DNA from: Anaerolineae bacterium
GTDB taxonomy: Bacteria > Chloroflexota > Anaerolineae > Aggregatilineales > UBA2796
Direction: 5' to 3'
Length of the DNA: 11,879 nucleotides
NCBI GenBank assembly: GCA_020851855.1
Contig: JADZBY010000608.1
Coordinates: 1-11,879, forward strand
The translations under genes and the position numbers were made by a program. Of this stretch, positions 1 through 6,566 are shown piece by piece (position 1 is the stretch's first letter; the number at the start of each line of letters is the position of its first letter). The notes under the pieces are model-generated. The model saw only the letters and a list, made by a program, of their open reading frames with translations, searched no databases and was not told the origin of the DNA.

Positions 1-266
1 GGCAGTGTGCTGCGCCGCAGCAGCGCTTCGCCCCGGTTGCCGTTGGCAGGCAGCAGTTCCGCAGCGAACACGGGCGCGGCGTCGGCAGTGACGGGCTGTG
101 CGCCGACAAAGGCCTCTGCATCATCCAATTGGGCTGAAAGCGTATCATAGAGCGCCTGGAACTCGGCGGCGACCGGCTCGCCCGGCTGAGCGTGGGCGCT
201 CGCCGCGAATCCTGCCACCAGGAACACCACCGTGAGCGCAAACAGGCCGCCTTTGAGAGCTTGCAT
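1..266 (-). CDS. Secreted protein of unknown function, N-terminal part (3' end outside window)
   Basis: Reading leftwards from ATG at 266-264 gives 88 open codons before the window edge, so only the N-terminus is visible. Residues 1-26 form a clear Sec signal peptide: Lys5, a hydrophobic stretch from about 8 to 22, then A24-H25-A26 with probable cleavage before Q27 (signal peptidase I type, no lipobox Cys). The mature start is acidic and alanine-rich. The start is supported by a GAAAGGA ribosome site about 8 bases upstream. I do not recognise the family from 62 mature residues; an extracytoplasmic location is all that can be inferred. The gene follows coaBC on the same strand but is separated by 260 bases and a hairpin terminator, so it is probably transcribed on its own. 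Bases 267-435 hold no other supported feature. Confidence 0.75.
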   Translation of the reverse strand, partial: MQALKGGLFALTVVFLVAGFAASAHAQPGEPVAAEFQALYDTLSAQLDDAEAFVGAQPVTADAAPVFAAELLPANGNRGEALLRRSTL

Positions 267-435
267 ACTGGGGTCCTTTCGCTGGGATAGTGGGTTGGAC
301 GGTCACCTGCGCCCCTTCACGCTGCGGCGAATGGATCGCCGGAACATCCGCCGTACAGGGCGCATCGGGCGGGGAAAACCGAACCACAGGGCGCGGCGGA
401 ACGGGCGGCGGAACATGGATCACCTCTCTGTCTGT

Positions 436-497
436 CGTTTACCTTGCATACAAAGATACAGGCCGGTTGTGACCGGCCTGCAATGTGTGTGTAAACG
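436..497 (-). terminator. Nested hairpin downstream of coaBC, probable terminator
   Basis: The core is a perfect 9-bp stem, CAGGCCGGT (459-467) with ACCGGCCTG (472-480), around a 4-base loop. On the minus strand it is followed by TATCTTTGT, a weak U-rich tail. Two outer pairs, TTGCA/TGCAA (444-448 with 479-483) and CGTTTAC/GTAAACG (436-442 with 491-497), could extend or compete with it. It begins about 30 bases past the coaBC stop, as expected for intrinsic termination, although the T-run is imperfect. Confidence 0.6.
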
Positions 498-526
498 AAG
501 TGTAATCTCTGCGCCCGGCCCGGCGG

Positions 527-1786
527 CTACTCCCCGCGCCTCGGCACGGTCATCAGCCGGGCGGCGATGCGCTGGATGATCGCCTCGGCCACGGCGATCT
601 TCGTCTGCTGCGGAAGCGAGACGACGCTGCCATCTGCGCTCAGGATCGTCACCACATTCGTATCGCCGCCAAAGCCCGCGCCCTCAGCGGTGATGTCGTT
701 GGCGATGATGAAGTCGACGCCCTTTTTCTCCAGCTTGAAGCGCGCATTGCGGACCAGGTCTTGCGTCTCCGCCGCGAAGCCGACGATGACGTGCGGCATC
801 CCCGTTTCGGCGCGCCGCTTGCCCACCGAGGCCAGAATATCCGTGGTGCGCACCAATTCCACACTCAGCGTTTTGGCCGTCTTCTTGATTTTTTGCTCTG
901 CAATCTCCGCCGGGCGAAAATCCGCGACGGCAGCGGCCATAATCAGCGCGTCGGCCTCTTCAAGCGCTTCAAGCACCGCCTCGTGCATCTCCTGCGCGCT
1001 CTCCACATAGACGGGCCGCACGCCCGCCGGGATGGGCAAGCCGGTCGTCGTCGTGATCAGCGTCACGCTGGCCCCGGCGTCAACCGCCGCCTGCGCCACC
1101 GCGTAGCCCTGTTTGCCCGACGAGCGATTCGAGACGAAACGCACCGGATCGAGCGCCTCGCGCGTGCCGCCCGCCGTGACGACGATGTGCCGCTCGGTCA
1201 GCGGTCCCCATTCGCGGCCCAACACCTGCCGGATCGTGCCCAGCAGCGACAGCACTTCCGGCAGCCGCCCGCGCCCGACCATGCCGGACGCCATGCGCCC
1301 GATCTCCGGTTCGACCAGGATCGCGCCCATGTCCTTCAGGCGGCGCATGTTTTCTGCCGTGGCGGGATGTTCGTACATGTCGCCGTCCATGGCGGGCGCA
1401 ATGATGATCGGGCAGCGCACACCCAGCGCCGTGACGCACAGCAAGTCATCGGCCATGCCCGCCGCCAGCTTGGCCATGTGGTGCGCCGTCGCCGGGGCGA
1501 TAACCAGCAGATGCGCGCCCTCGGCCAGCCCGATGTGGGCGATGTGCGTGGGCAGGCTGCCATCCATCCCGGTGCGCCACATGTCCGTGTACACCGGTCG
1601 CCCGGTGACGGCCTGGAAGGTCAGCGCCGAGACAAAACGCTGCGCCGCCTCGGTCATGATCACGTCCACGTAAGCGCCCGCCTGGACGAGCTTGCTGGCC
1701 AGATCGGCGGCTTTGTATGCGGCGATGCTGCCCGTCACGCCCAGGACAATGCGCTTTTCTTCAAGTAGTGTGATGCGTTCAGCCAT
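527..1786 (-). CDS. coaBC: Bifunctional phosphopantothenoylcysteine decarboxylase / phosphopantothenate-cysteine ligase (CoaBC)
   Basis: This cytosolic enzyme makes 4'-phosphopantetheine for coenzyme A: CoaB joins cysteine to phosphopantothenate (CTP-dependent in bacteria) and the FMN-dependent CoaC domain decarboxylates the product. It has 419 residues, close to the usual ~400. The CoaC domain (about 12-185) opens with GVTGSIAAYKAADL (16-29), has the catalytic His84 in the AHIGLAEG stretch, and PAMDGDM (131-137). The CoaB domain (about 200-410) has VTAGGTRE (203-210), SNRSSGKQG (219-227), AAVADF (285-290) and KIKK (299-302). Compared with E. coli Dfp, positions matching Asn125 and Cys158 read Asp134 and Ser167. 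ATG at 1786 is preceded by GGAAGG at about 6 bases. The gene is flanked by a repeat-filled gap upstream and a terminator downstream, so it is probably monocistronic. Identification is secure; full CoaC activity is inferred. Confidence 0.96.
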   Translation of the reverse strand: MAERITLLEEKRIVLGVTGSIAAYKAADLASKLVQAGAYVDVIMTEAAQRFVSALTFQAVTGRPVYTDMWRTGMDGSLPTHIAHIGLAEGAHLLVIAPATAHHMAKLAAGMADDLLCVTALGVRCPIIIAPAMDGDMYEHPATAENMRRLKDMGAILVEPEIGRMASGMVGRGRLPEVLSLLGTIRQVLGREWGPLTERHIVVTAGGTREALDPVRFVSNRSSGKQGYAVAQAAVDAGASVTLITTTTGLPIPAGVRPVYVESAQEMHEAVLEALEEADALIMAAAVADFRPAEIAEQKIKKTAKTLSVELVRTTDILASVGKRRAETGMPHVIVGFAAETQDLVRNARFKLEKKGVDFIIANDITAEGAGFGGDTNVVTILSADGSVVSLPQQTKIAVAEAIIQRIAARLMTVPRRGE

Positions 1787-1816
1787 CGTTGCCTTCCGAT
1801 ACAGTCACGGGCCGAG

Positions 1817-1822
1817 ATTATG
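1817..1822 (-). promoter_or_regulatory. Candidate -10 box for coaBC
   Basis: On the minus strand the sequence reads CATAAT, one mismatch from TATAAT, about 30 bases before the coaBC ATG. The -35 position 17-18 bases further up reads TTCCTA or similar, only about 3 of 6 matches. The location fits a short leader carrying the GGAAGG ribosome site, but the promoter is a weak call. Confidence 0.3.
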
Positions 1823-1948
1823 ACGCGCTTGGCCACATCTAGGAATAAGGCAGGCGTTGTCCCTGCGACGGTCGGTGTAGGGGCGAGGACTGCCTCGTCC
1901 GCCGCGCCGCTCCACCGGCTCTGATGCGAAAATCCTCGCTCCGGTTCC

Positions 1949-1968
1949 GGACAACGCAGGCGTTGTCC
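1949..1968. repeat. 20-base near-palindrome, class A, within the tandem repeat
   Basis: GGACAACGC-AG-GCGTTGTCC is a perfect 9-bp inverted repeat around two bases. It spans the junction of repeat units 1 and 2 and recurs identically at 2055-2074. The left half is degenerate at the first unit (about 1843-1862). It could form a short hairpin in RNA or be a two-fold symmetric protein site. Confidence 0.85.
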
Positions 1969-1986
1969 TTGCGACGGTCGGTGTAG

Positions 1987-2006
1987 GGACGAGGCCTGCC
2001 TCGTCC
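1987..2006. repeat. 20-base near-palindrome, class B, within the tandem repeat
   Basis: GGACGAGGC-CT-GCCTCGTCC is again a perfect 9-2-9 inverted repeat, recurring identically at 2093-2112 and in a decayed form at 1881-1900. In copy 3 classes A and B are joined by a linker whose ends, GTCCCTAC and GTAGGGAC, are also complementary, so a larger folded structure spanning about 2055-2112 is possible. Confidence 0.85.
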
Positions 2007-2121
2007 GCCGCGCCGTTCCACCGGTTCTGATGCGAAAACCCTCGCTCCGGTTCCGGACAACGCAGGCGTTGTCCCTACGACGGTCGGTGTAGGGACGAGG
2101 CCTGCCTCGTCCGCCGCGCCG

Positions 2122-2170
2122 CTCTCCCTCTCGACACGGTGCGCGGCGTGGAGAGGGGTCGGGGGTGAGG
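2122..2170. repeat. Partial copy of a dispersed G/C-tract inverted repeat
   Basis: CTCTCC (2122-2127) pairs with GGAGAG (2150-2155), followed by GGGTCGGGGGTGAGG. The right end closely matches the end of the larger element at 9511-9618 (GAGAGGGGCTGGGGGAGTGAGG), so two members of one dispersed family sit in this window. It directly follows the 106-base tandem array and precedes the stop codon of the membrane protein gene. Confidence 0.7.
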
Positions 2171-2176
2171 CCGTCT

Positions 2177-3184
2177 CTACCGCTTGCCGCGCCGCAAGCC
2201 TGCCCAGAATATCAACCCCGACGCAAAGGGCAGCCATGCGGCCCCAAACCCCAGTAAAACGACATAGAGCGCCACGCCCACCGGCGAGTCCATGTCGCCC
2301 ACCAGCGGATAGGCGAGCGCCCCGGCCAGCAGGAACACCACCGCCATCGCCACATACGTGATCAGGTTGGGCGCGAGGAAGGTCAAATTGCCCAGCACCG
2401 ACGGCTCGTCCTCGCGCGATTGCTGGCGCAGCGCCCAGATACAAAACGCGCCAATCGCCGCCGGGAACAACAGCGGCCCGAACGGGATGACGCGCTGGAC
2501 CATGCCCACCAGCAGCGTGACGAACAGCGGCACGCCGACGAGCACCATCTCCCACCAGTACAGGCCCATCTGCGACTCGCGCAGCGTGCCAAAGCGCGGC
2601 GCAACCACCGCGTACAATACGCCGACCAGCGCCAGACCGAGCACCATGACCAGCTGCGCGTATTCCATGGTGACCGGCCCCCAGCCTGCTGAGGGCTGAA
2701 TCGGCCACCAGTGCAGCCAGATGCCCCACGCCGCGCCGACCAGCGCCGCCGCGCCCAGGTGGAGCGGCTCCGGCGGGCGACCGCGCAGTACGACGACGAA
2801 GAGCATGAGCGCCAGAAAACCCGCCCCGACCTGCAGACCCATAGCCCGGACCAGCAGGCCATAGGGCAGGTTCTCGAAGGCGGCGTGGTTGATGACCGAG
2901 CCGGCCACCAGCCCGTACACGCCGCTGGCCAGCCCAAGCGCGGCGGGCGTGTGCGCCCCGAAGCGCGCAATCAGGTCCAGGATAATCGCGCCGAGCGCCA
3001 CGTACAGCACGAGCAGCGCCGGCCACTCGTAAAGCGCGCGGCCCGGCGGATTCTGCCACATGACCAGCTCCGAGAAGAGCATCAGCGTCCCGCCAAAAAC
3101 CAGCCGCAGCCGCCAGACGGGCAGCCGGTCCTTCAGGTTAATCTGGCGGCGCACGCTCTCGATAACTGGCGGAAGCTGTGTCAC
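2177..3184 (-). CDS. Multi-pass membrane protein of unknown function
   Basis: A 335-residue protein with about nine or ten hydrophobic segments, near residues 26-43, 53-73, 82-99, 108-133, 143-160, 173-196, 210-228, 233-252, 270-293 and 301-325. There is no cleavable signal peptide; the first 25 residues are polar and probably cytosolic, and the C-terminus ends in a basic RRGKR. An EDEP-containing polar loop lies near 258-261. I recognise no transporter or enzyme signature, and no conserved charged residues stand out inside the membrane segments. The start is GTG at 3184, 18 bases after the proS stop, with AAGG about 8 bases before it, so it is probably co-transcribed with proS. A functional link to proS is not implied. 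The 3' end runs into the repeat-filled gap. Confidence 0.85.
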   Translation of the reverse strand: MTQLPPVIESVRRQINLKDRLPVWRLRLVFGGTLMLFSELVMWQNPPGRALYEWPALLVLYVALGAIILDLIARFGAHTPAALGLASGVYGLVAGSVINHAAFENLPYGLLVRAMGLQVGAGFLALMLFVVVLRGRPPEPLHLGAAALVGAAWGIWLHWWPIQPSAGWGPVTMEYAQLVMVLGLALVGVLYAVVAPRFGTLRESQMGLYWWEMVLVGVPLFVTLLVGMVQRVIPFGPLLFPAAIGAFCIWALRQQSREDEPSVLGNLTFLAPNLITYVAMAVVFLLAGALAYPLVGDMDSPVGVALYVVLLGFGAAWLPFASGLIFWAGLRRGKR

Positions 3185-3202
3185 GGGATCGCCTTGTCCG
3201 GG

Positions 3203-4645
3203 TTAGTAAGCGCGGGCGAACAGGGCGCGCCGCGTCGCCTTGCCGCCGCACTTGATGCACTGCCCTTCGCCCGGCTCCTGATCGAGCGGGAAGCAGCGCG
3301 AGACGGCCTGATTCTCGTCCTTGATGCGCTCCTCACAGTCTTTGTCGCCGCAGAACCAGGTGTAGGCCCAGCCGTCCTTCAAAATCTCCTGGAAGGCCGC
3401 GTAATCGTTTTCCACCGGGTGGATGTTCGCGTCGCGGAAAGTGCGGGCGCTTTCCAGCATCGCCGCCTGGATTTCGACGAGCAGTTCGGCAAGGCGCGCC
3501 GCCGCTCCATCGCGTGGGACAAACTGCTTGCCGGGCTTGCCGGGCACGTCCCGCCGGGCCAGCACCACGCTGTGGTTCTGCACGTCGCGCGGGCCGATCT
3601 CGACGCGCACCGGCACGCCGCGCATCTCCCAATCGTTGAATTTGAAGCCCGGCGACAGGCCCTCGCGCAGGTCCAGCTTGATGCGCACGCCTGCCGCCTT
3701 CAATTCGGCGCTGAACGCCTCGGCAAAGGGCACGACAGCGCTTCTTTCGGCGTCGTTCTTGAAGATGGGCACGATCACCGCCTGGATGGGGGCCAGGCGC
3801 GGCGGCAGGCGCAAGCCCTGATCGTCGCCGTGGGCCATGATGATCGCGCCCACGATGCGCGTGCTCATGCCCCAGGATGTTGTCCAGCAGTGTTTGAGCT
3901 GGTTGTCTTCGTCGGTGTACCGGATCTCGAAAGCGCGGGCGAAATTCTGGCCGAGATTGTGGCTCGTGCCGCTCTGCAGGGCGCGCTTGTCGCCCATCAT
4001 GGCCTCGATGGTATAGCTGTGCATCGCCCCGGCAAATTTCTCGTGCTCGCTCTTGCGACCTGGGATGACCGGGATGGCCGCCTCGTTCACCGCGAAGTCG
4101 GTATAGACGCCCAACATGCGCAGCGTCTCTTCTTCGGCGTCCTCGAAGGTGGCGTGAGCGGTGTGACCCTCTTGCCACAGAAATTCGAGCGTGCGCAGGA
4201 ACAACCGCGTGCGCATCTCCCAGCGTACCACGTTCGCCCACTGGTTGATCAGCAGCGGCAGGTCGCGGTAACTCTGAATCCAGTTGGCGAAGGTGTGGCC
4301 GATGATCGTCTCGGACGTGGGCCGCACCACGAGCTTCTGCTCAAGCTCCTGCCCACCGCCGATGGTGACCACGGCCAGTTCCGGGCTGAAGCCTTCGAAG
4401 TTCTCTTTCTCTTTTTCGAGGAACTCTTCCGGGATGAAGAGCGGGAAATAGGCGTTCTGGTGGCCGGTATCTTTGAAGCGCCGGTCCAGTTGCGCCTGGA
4501 TGTTCTCCCACAGCGCGTACCCGTAGGGCTTGATGATCATGCAGCCGCGCACCGGCGCGTAATCCGCCAGATCGGTGCGCTGGACCACGTCGGTGTACCA
4601 CCGGGAATAATCCTCGCTGCGGGGCGTGATGACCTGGGACGACAT
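3203..4645 (-). CDS. proS: Prolyl-tRNA synthetase, short type 3 (archaeal/eukaryal-like)
   Basis: This class II synthetase attaches proline to tRNA-Pro in the cytosol. From ATG at 4645 it is 480 residues, the usual size of the short type lacking the YbaK-like editing insertion of E. coli-type enzymes. Motif 1 is near 34-57 (GCMIIKPYGYALWENIQ), motif 2 near 140-165 (RWEMRTRLFLRT then EFLWQEGHTAHAT) and motif 3 near 255-285 (TTSWGMSTR, then AHGDDQGLRLPPRLAP). An anticodon-binding region follows (about 286-400), then the family's C-terminal zinc-binding domain with Cys432, Cys437, Cys463 and Cys466 and the conserved terminal Tyr480. The frame stays open upstream to 4774, but that extension lacks family similarity, whereas GAGGAG lies about 7 bases before the ATG at 4645. 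The membrane protein gene follows after 18 bases. Confidence 0.97.
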   Translation of the reverse strand: MSSQVITPRSEDYSRWYTDVVQRTDLADYAPVRGCMIIKPYGYALWENIQAQLDRRFKDTGHQNAYFPLFIPEEFLEKEKENFEGFSPELAVVTIGGGQELEQKLVVRPTSETIIGHTFANWIQSYRDLPLLINQWANVVRWEMRTRLFLRTLEFLWQEGHTAHATFEDAEEETLRMLGVYTDFAVNEAAIPVIPGRKSEHEKFAGAMHSYTIEAMMGDKRALQSGTSHNLGQNFARAFEIRYTDEDNQLKHCWTTSWGMSTRIVGAIIMAHGDDQGLRLPPRLAPIQAVIVPIFKNDAERSAVVPFAEAFSAELKAAGVRIKLDLREGLSPGFKFNDWEMRGVPVRVEIGPRDVQNHSVVLARRDVPGKPGKQFVPRDGAAARLAELLVEIQAAMLESARTFRDANIHPVENDYAAFQEILKDGWAYTWFCGDKDCEERIKDENQAVSRCFPLDQEPGEGQCIKCGGKATRRALFARAY

Positions 4646-4686
4646 GCAGACTCCTCGACCATGATGAGCGTGATTTACGGCGTGCC

Positions 4687-4740
4687 GGGCAATTGTAGCG
4701 CACTCCGCCGTGTTTTGCCGGGGAGTGCGCCGCGCTGCCC
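4687..4740. repeat. Inverted repeat in the proS/TerB divergent region, possible operator
   Basis: GCGCACTCC (4698-4706) and GGAGTGCGC (4722-4730) form a perfect 9-bp inverted repeat with a 15-base centre. GGGCA (4687-4691) and TGCCC (4736-4740) form an outer arm. The inner left arm touches the TACAAT box on the minus strand, so the repeat covers the proS promoter spacer. It could be a dimeric repressor site or a hairpin. Confidence 0.55.
4692..4697 (-). promoter_or_regulatory. Candidate -10 box for proS
   Basis: The minus strand reads TACAAT, one mismatch from TATAAT, which would start transcription about 40 bases before the proS ATG. The -35 region about 17 bases up (CGGCAA) is poor. An inverted repeat fills the bases between the two, so activity may depend on a regulator. 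The call rests on the -10 alone. Confidence 0.35.
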
Positions 4741-4890
4741 GGTGCAATCGCATCGAGAGTATCGGCGGATGCACAATGGCCCTGCATCGTTCCGGCGCGC
4801 GTTGGCCCGGCGCATGTTGCGGTTTTGGCAGCGATTCTGTAAGCTTTCCTCACTGGCACGGTGTCCGAAATTGTTGGGGGAAGTGCAACC

Positions 4891-5766
4891 ATGTCGTTCC
4901 TGGACAGTCTGGTAGGCAAAACATCGTCGGCGCAGGAAGCCGCCCTGGCGTGCGCCGTCACGGTGTTGACGCTCGACGGCGATCTGCTGGATGTGGAGCG
5001 GCGCATCATCGCCCTGTTCCGCGACCAGTTCCCGCCGCTGAGCAGCGTTGATGAGTCGGTCTTTGTCCGCACCCTGGACAAAGCCATCGAGGTGGTGAGC
5101 CAGAACAACGTCGCCGCGGACGTGCGCGGCTTCGTGCGCGCCAACATTGCGCCCGCTATCACCGCCCCGGCAGACCGGCTGGCGGCGTACCGCTACGTCT
5201 ATTCGCTGGCCATGGCCGACCTCAACCTGGACGAGGGCGAAACCGCGCTTCTGACGGCCATGCAGGCCGAACTGAACCTGAATCCGACGGACCTGCGCCG
5301 CGTCGAACAGGAATCAATGGCCGAGTTCCACGTGCTGCACCAGGCGCTTGCCGCCGCCGTGTTGGGCCTCATCGTCGTGGCAGCGGATGGCAGCGTGAAG
5401 GATGACGAGCTGGCCAACGTGCGCTCGGCCCGCTCACTTCTCCAGCCCATCGCCCGGCTGGACGAGACGCAGTTTGACCTGGTTTATGACCTGAGCCTGA
5501 ATATCCACGACCGCTTCCTGCTCGACCCGGACAACCGGCGCGCTTTCCTCGAATCGGTGGTCGCGCCCATGCTGGATCAGAACGTGCGCCCGCAGGCGTT
5601 CGAGTACGCCGCCAGCGTGGCGACGGCGGACGGCGACATCGCGCAGTCCGAAGCGGATGTGCTGAAGGAAGTGCTGAACACGCTCGGCCTGAACGATGCG
5701 CAGGGGCAGGCCATCTTCGAAAAGTACATGGCCCGCGTGCAGACTATCGACGGCAAGCCACGCTGA
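4891..5766 (+). CDS. Double TerB-like domain protein
   Basis: A 291-residue, acidic, all-helical, soluble protein with no signal peptide or membrane segment. It contains four copies of the acidic helix-loop motif typical of TerB-fold domains, D-G-x-(L/V/I)-x-x-x-E: DGDLLDVE (29-36), a divergent DLNLDEGE (110-117), DGSVKDDE (166-173) and DGDIAQSE (247-254). Known TerB domains have two such halves, so this is a tandem duplication (about 15-135 and 150-285). The TerB fold is linked to tellurite and stress-response systems and to metal-binding acidic pockets, but here no terC, terD or terZ neighbour is seen, so tellurite resistance should not be assumed. I chose ATG at 4891, with GGGGGA about 9 bases upstream, over an in-frame GTG at 4861. 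A strong terminator follows at 5799-5831. Confidence 0.85.
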   Translation: MSFLDSLVGKTSSAQEAALACAVTVLTLDGDLLDVERRIIALFRDQFPPLSSVDESVFVRTLDKAIEVVSQNNVAADVRGFVRANIAPAITAPADRLAAYRYVYSLAMADLNLDEGETALLTAMQAELNLNPTDLRRVEQESMAEFHVLHQALAAAVLGLIVVAADGSVKDDELANVRSARSLLQPIARLDETQFDLVYDLSLNIHDRFLLDPDNRRAFLESVVAPMLDQNVRPQAFEYAASVATADGDIAQSEADVLKEVLNTLGLNDAQGQAIFEKYMARVQTIDGKPR

Positions 5767-5798
5767 CCTCTGCTTCGCCCACCGAGCCGTACAACCCA

Positions 5799-5831
5799 GC
5801 GCGCCGGTCGGGATCATCCTGACCGGCGCGC
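5799..5831. terminator. Bidirectional terminator between convergent genes
   Basis: A perfect 11-bp stem, GCGCGCCGGTC (5799-5809) with GACCGGCGCGC (5821-5831), has inner bases that can extend the pairing to a small loop. It lies between the TerB gene stop (5766, plus) and the SGNH gene stop (5859, minus). The T-runs are weak on both sides, but stem strength and location support terminator function in both directions. Confidence 0.75.
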
Positions 5832-5858
5832 GTCGATTCTGCGTGTGTATCGGTGCGC

Positions 5859-6488
5859 TCAGAGTGCGAAGCCGACGGTGGACAGGAACGCGAGCGCGAT
5901 GACGGCGTGGCCCGGCCCGCCGGGGTGAATCTGGTCCGACGACCAGAAATTCGCGGGCGTATTGGCCAAAACGGCGTCAAACGCAGCCTGCGTGCGGACC
6001 AGCGGCGCGCTGAACTCGTTGGCGATCAGCTCCATCTGGCTGCCGTACACATCCATGAGCTGCCGCATTGGGTTGCCCTGGTTCGGCTCGATCATGTACG
6101 GCTGCATGAGGATGATCTTCGCGCCGGTGGCCTCGCGGGCGCGCTGCAACAGGGCGCGCAGCCGGGCCTGGTACTCGTCCAGCGGCACGGCTTCGGCCAC
6201 GTTATAGGCAAAATGCCGCCACACGTCGTTGATGCCGATCATCACCGAGAGCCAGTCAGGCCGCTCGGCCACCACGTCGCGTTCCCAGCGGGCGGCCAGG
6301 TGGCGCACCGTGTCGCCGCCGACGCCCTTGTTGATGAAGGTCAGGTTGTAATCCGGGTGGCGGGCCAGCATGAAGCTGCGCACCATGCTCACGTAACCGT
6401 TCCCGTAGGGTTTGAATGCACCGGCGCGGTCGCTGTCGGTGATGCTGTCCCCGATGAACAGGATTCGCTGGTGTCGCTCGAACAACAT
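5859..6488 (-). CDS. SGNH/GDSL-family hydrolase (probable cytosolic esterase/acetylesterase)
   Basis: A 209-residue esterase-type enzyme. All four SGNH blocks are visible: block I GDSITDSD with nucleophile Ser15 (13-20), block II around N53-K-G-V-G57, block III GIND with Asn87 (85-88), and block V Asp185-x-x-His188 in DQIHPGG. PYGNGYVS (28-35) and the GINDVWRHF stretch resemble the small bacterial GDSL esterases that remove acetyl groups from carbohydrates, but the substrate cannot be read from sequence. There is no signal peptide, so it should act inside the cell. I chose ATG at 6488 because GGAGGG lies about 9 bases before it; a GTG 51 bases upstream (6539) has no ribosome site and adds 17 residues ahead of the fold. 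It is convergent with the TerB gene and divergent from the methyltransferase. Confidence 0.93.
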   Translation of the reverse strand: MLFERHQRILFIGDSITDSDRAGAFKPYGNGYVSMVRSFMLARHPDYNLTFINKGVGGDTVRHLAARWERDVVAERPDWLSVMIGINDVWRHFAYNVAEAVPLDEYQARLRALLQRAREATGAKIILMQPYMIEPNQGNPMRQLMDVYGSQMELIANEFSAPLVRTQAAFDAVLANTPANFWSSDQIHPGGPGHAVIALAFLSTVGFAL

Positions 6489-6525
6489 GTTCCGATCCCT
6501 CCGCACAAAGACGCGCGACGACGCA

Positions 6526-6555
6526 TTGAAGACAAGCACAGGTACGCAGTATACT
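6526..6555. promoter_or_regulatory. Candidate divergent promoter region with shared palindromic -10
   Basis: AGTATACT (6548-6555) is a perfect 8-base palindrome, so TATACT (one mismatch to TATAAT) reads on both strands: plus at 6550-6555 and minus at 6548-6553. For the plus strand, TTGAAG at 6526-6531 stands 18 bases upstream as a -35 and could drive the methyltransferase. For the minus strand no good -35 is visible; it would give the SGNH gene a leader of about 55 bases. A moderate call for plus, weak for minus. Confidence 0.4.
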
Positions 6556-6566
6556 ACAGAGGTGTC

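Larger units (their letters stand above)
1851..2123. repeat. Tandem repeat, 106-base unit, about 2.6 copies
   Basis: Copies begin at 1851, 1957 and 2063, each with CAGGCGTTGTCC; the third stops after about 61 bases. Copies 1 and 2 differ at only about six positions. Each unit carries GCGTTGTCC, a GACGGTCGG core, GTAGGG(A/G)CGAGG, TGCCTCGTCC, a CCGCCGCGCCG block and CTCCGGTTCCGG. The array fills most of the 390-base gap between the membrane protein gene and coaBC. The period is not a multiple of three and no reading frame is conserved across units, so it is non-coding. Units directly abut with no unique spacers, so it is not a CRISPR array. Confidence 0.92.

Noticed and set aside
145..423. Minus-strand proline-rich 92-codon frame with a GTG start
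   Set aside because: It overlaps the signal-peptide gene in another frame. A weak AGAGGTG precedes it, but the second half is plainly the shadow of the secreted protein gene. A short real peptide before 266 cannot be excluded but is unsupported.
761..1768. Plus-strand 335-codon open frame opposite coaBC
   Set aside because: Antisense to a well-supported gene; low-complexity Arg/His-rich translation without family features.
1851..2123. CRISPR array
   Set aside because: Units are 106 bases, abut directly, have no unique spacers and no cas genes are near.
1839..3059. Minus-strand 406-codon open frame across the tandem repeats
   Set aside because: It is an out-of-frame reading of the membrane protein gene continuing into non-coding 106-base repeats, whose period is not a multiple of three.
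4646..4774. N-terminal extension of proS
   Set aside because: The frame is open, but the extra 43 residues lack similarity to the family and the ATG at 4645 has a strong GAGGAG site and gives the standard 480-residue length.
4646..4780. T-box riboswitch upstream of proS
   Set aside because: The likely leader is only about 40 bases and I see neither a T-box antiterminator bulge nor a specifier stem.
2711..4915. Plus-strand 734-codon open frame
   Set aside because: It lies opposite the membrane protein and proS genes, both of which have clear features and ribosome sites. The translation is rich in Arg, His and Gln with no domain, as expected for the antisense frame of a GC-rich gene.
4891..5766. 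Tellurite resistance operon
   Set aside because: Only a TerB-type fold is present; none of the other ter genes accompany it, so naming a resistance function would be unsafe.
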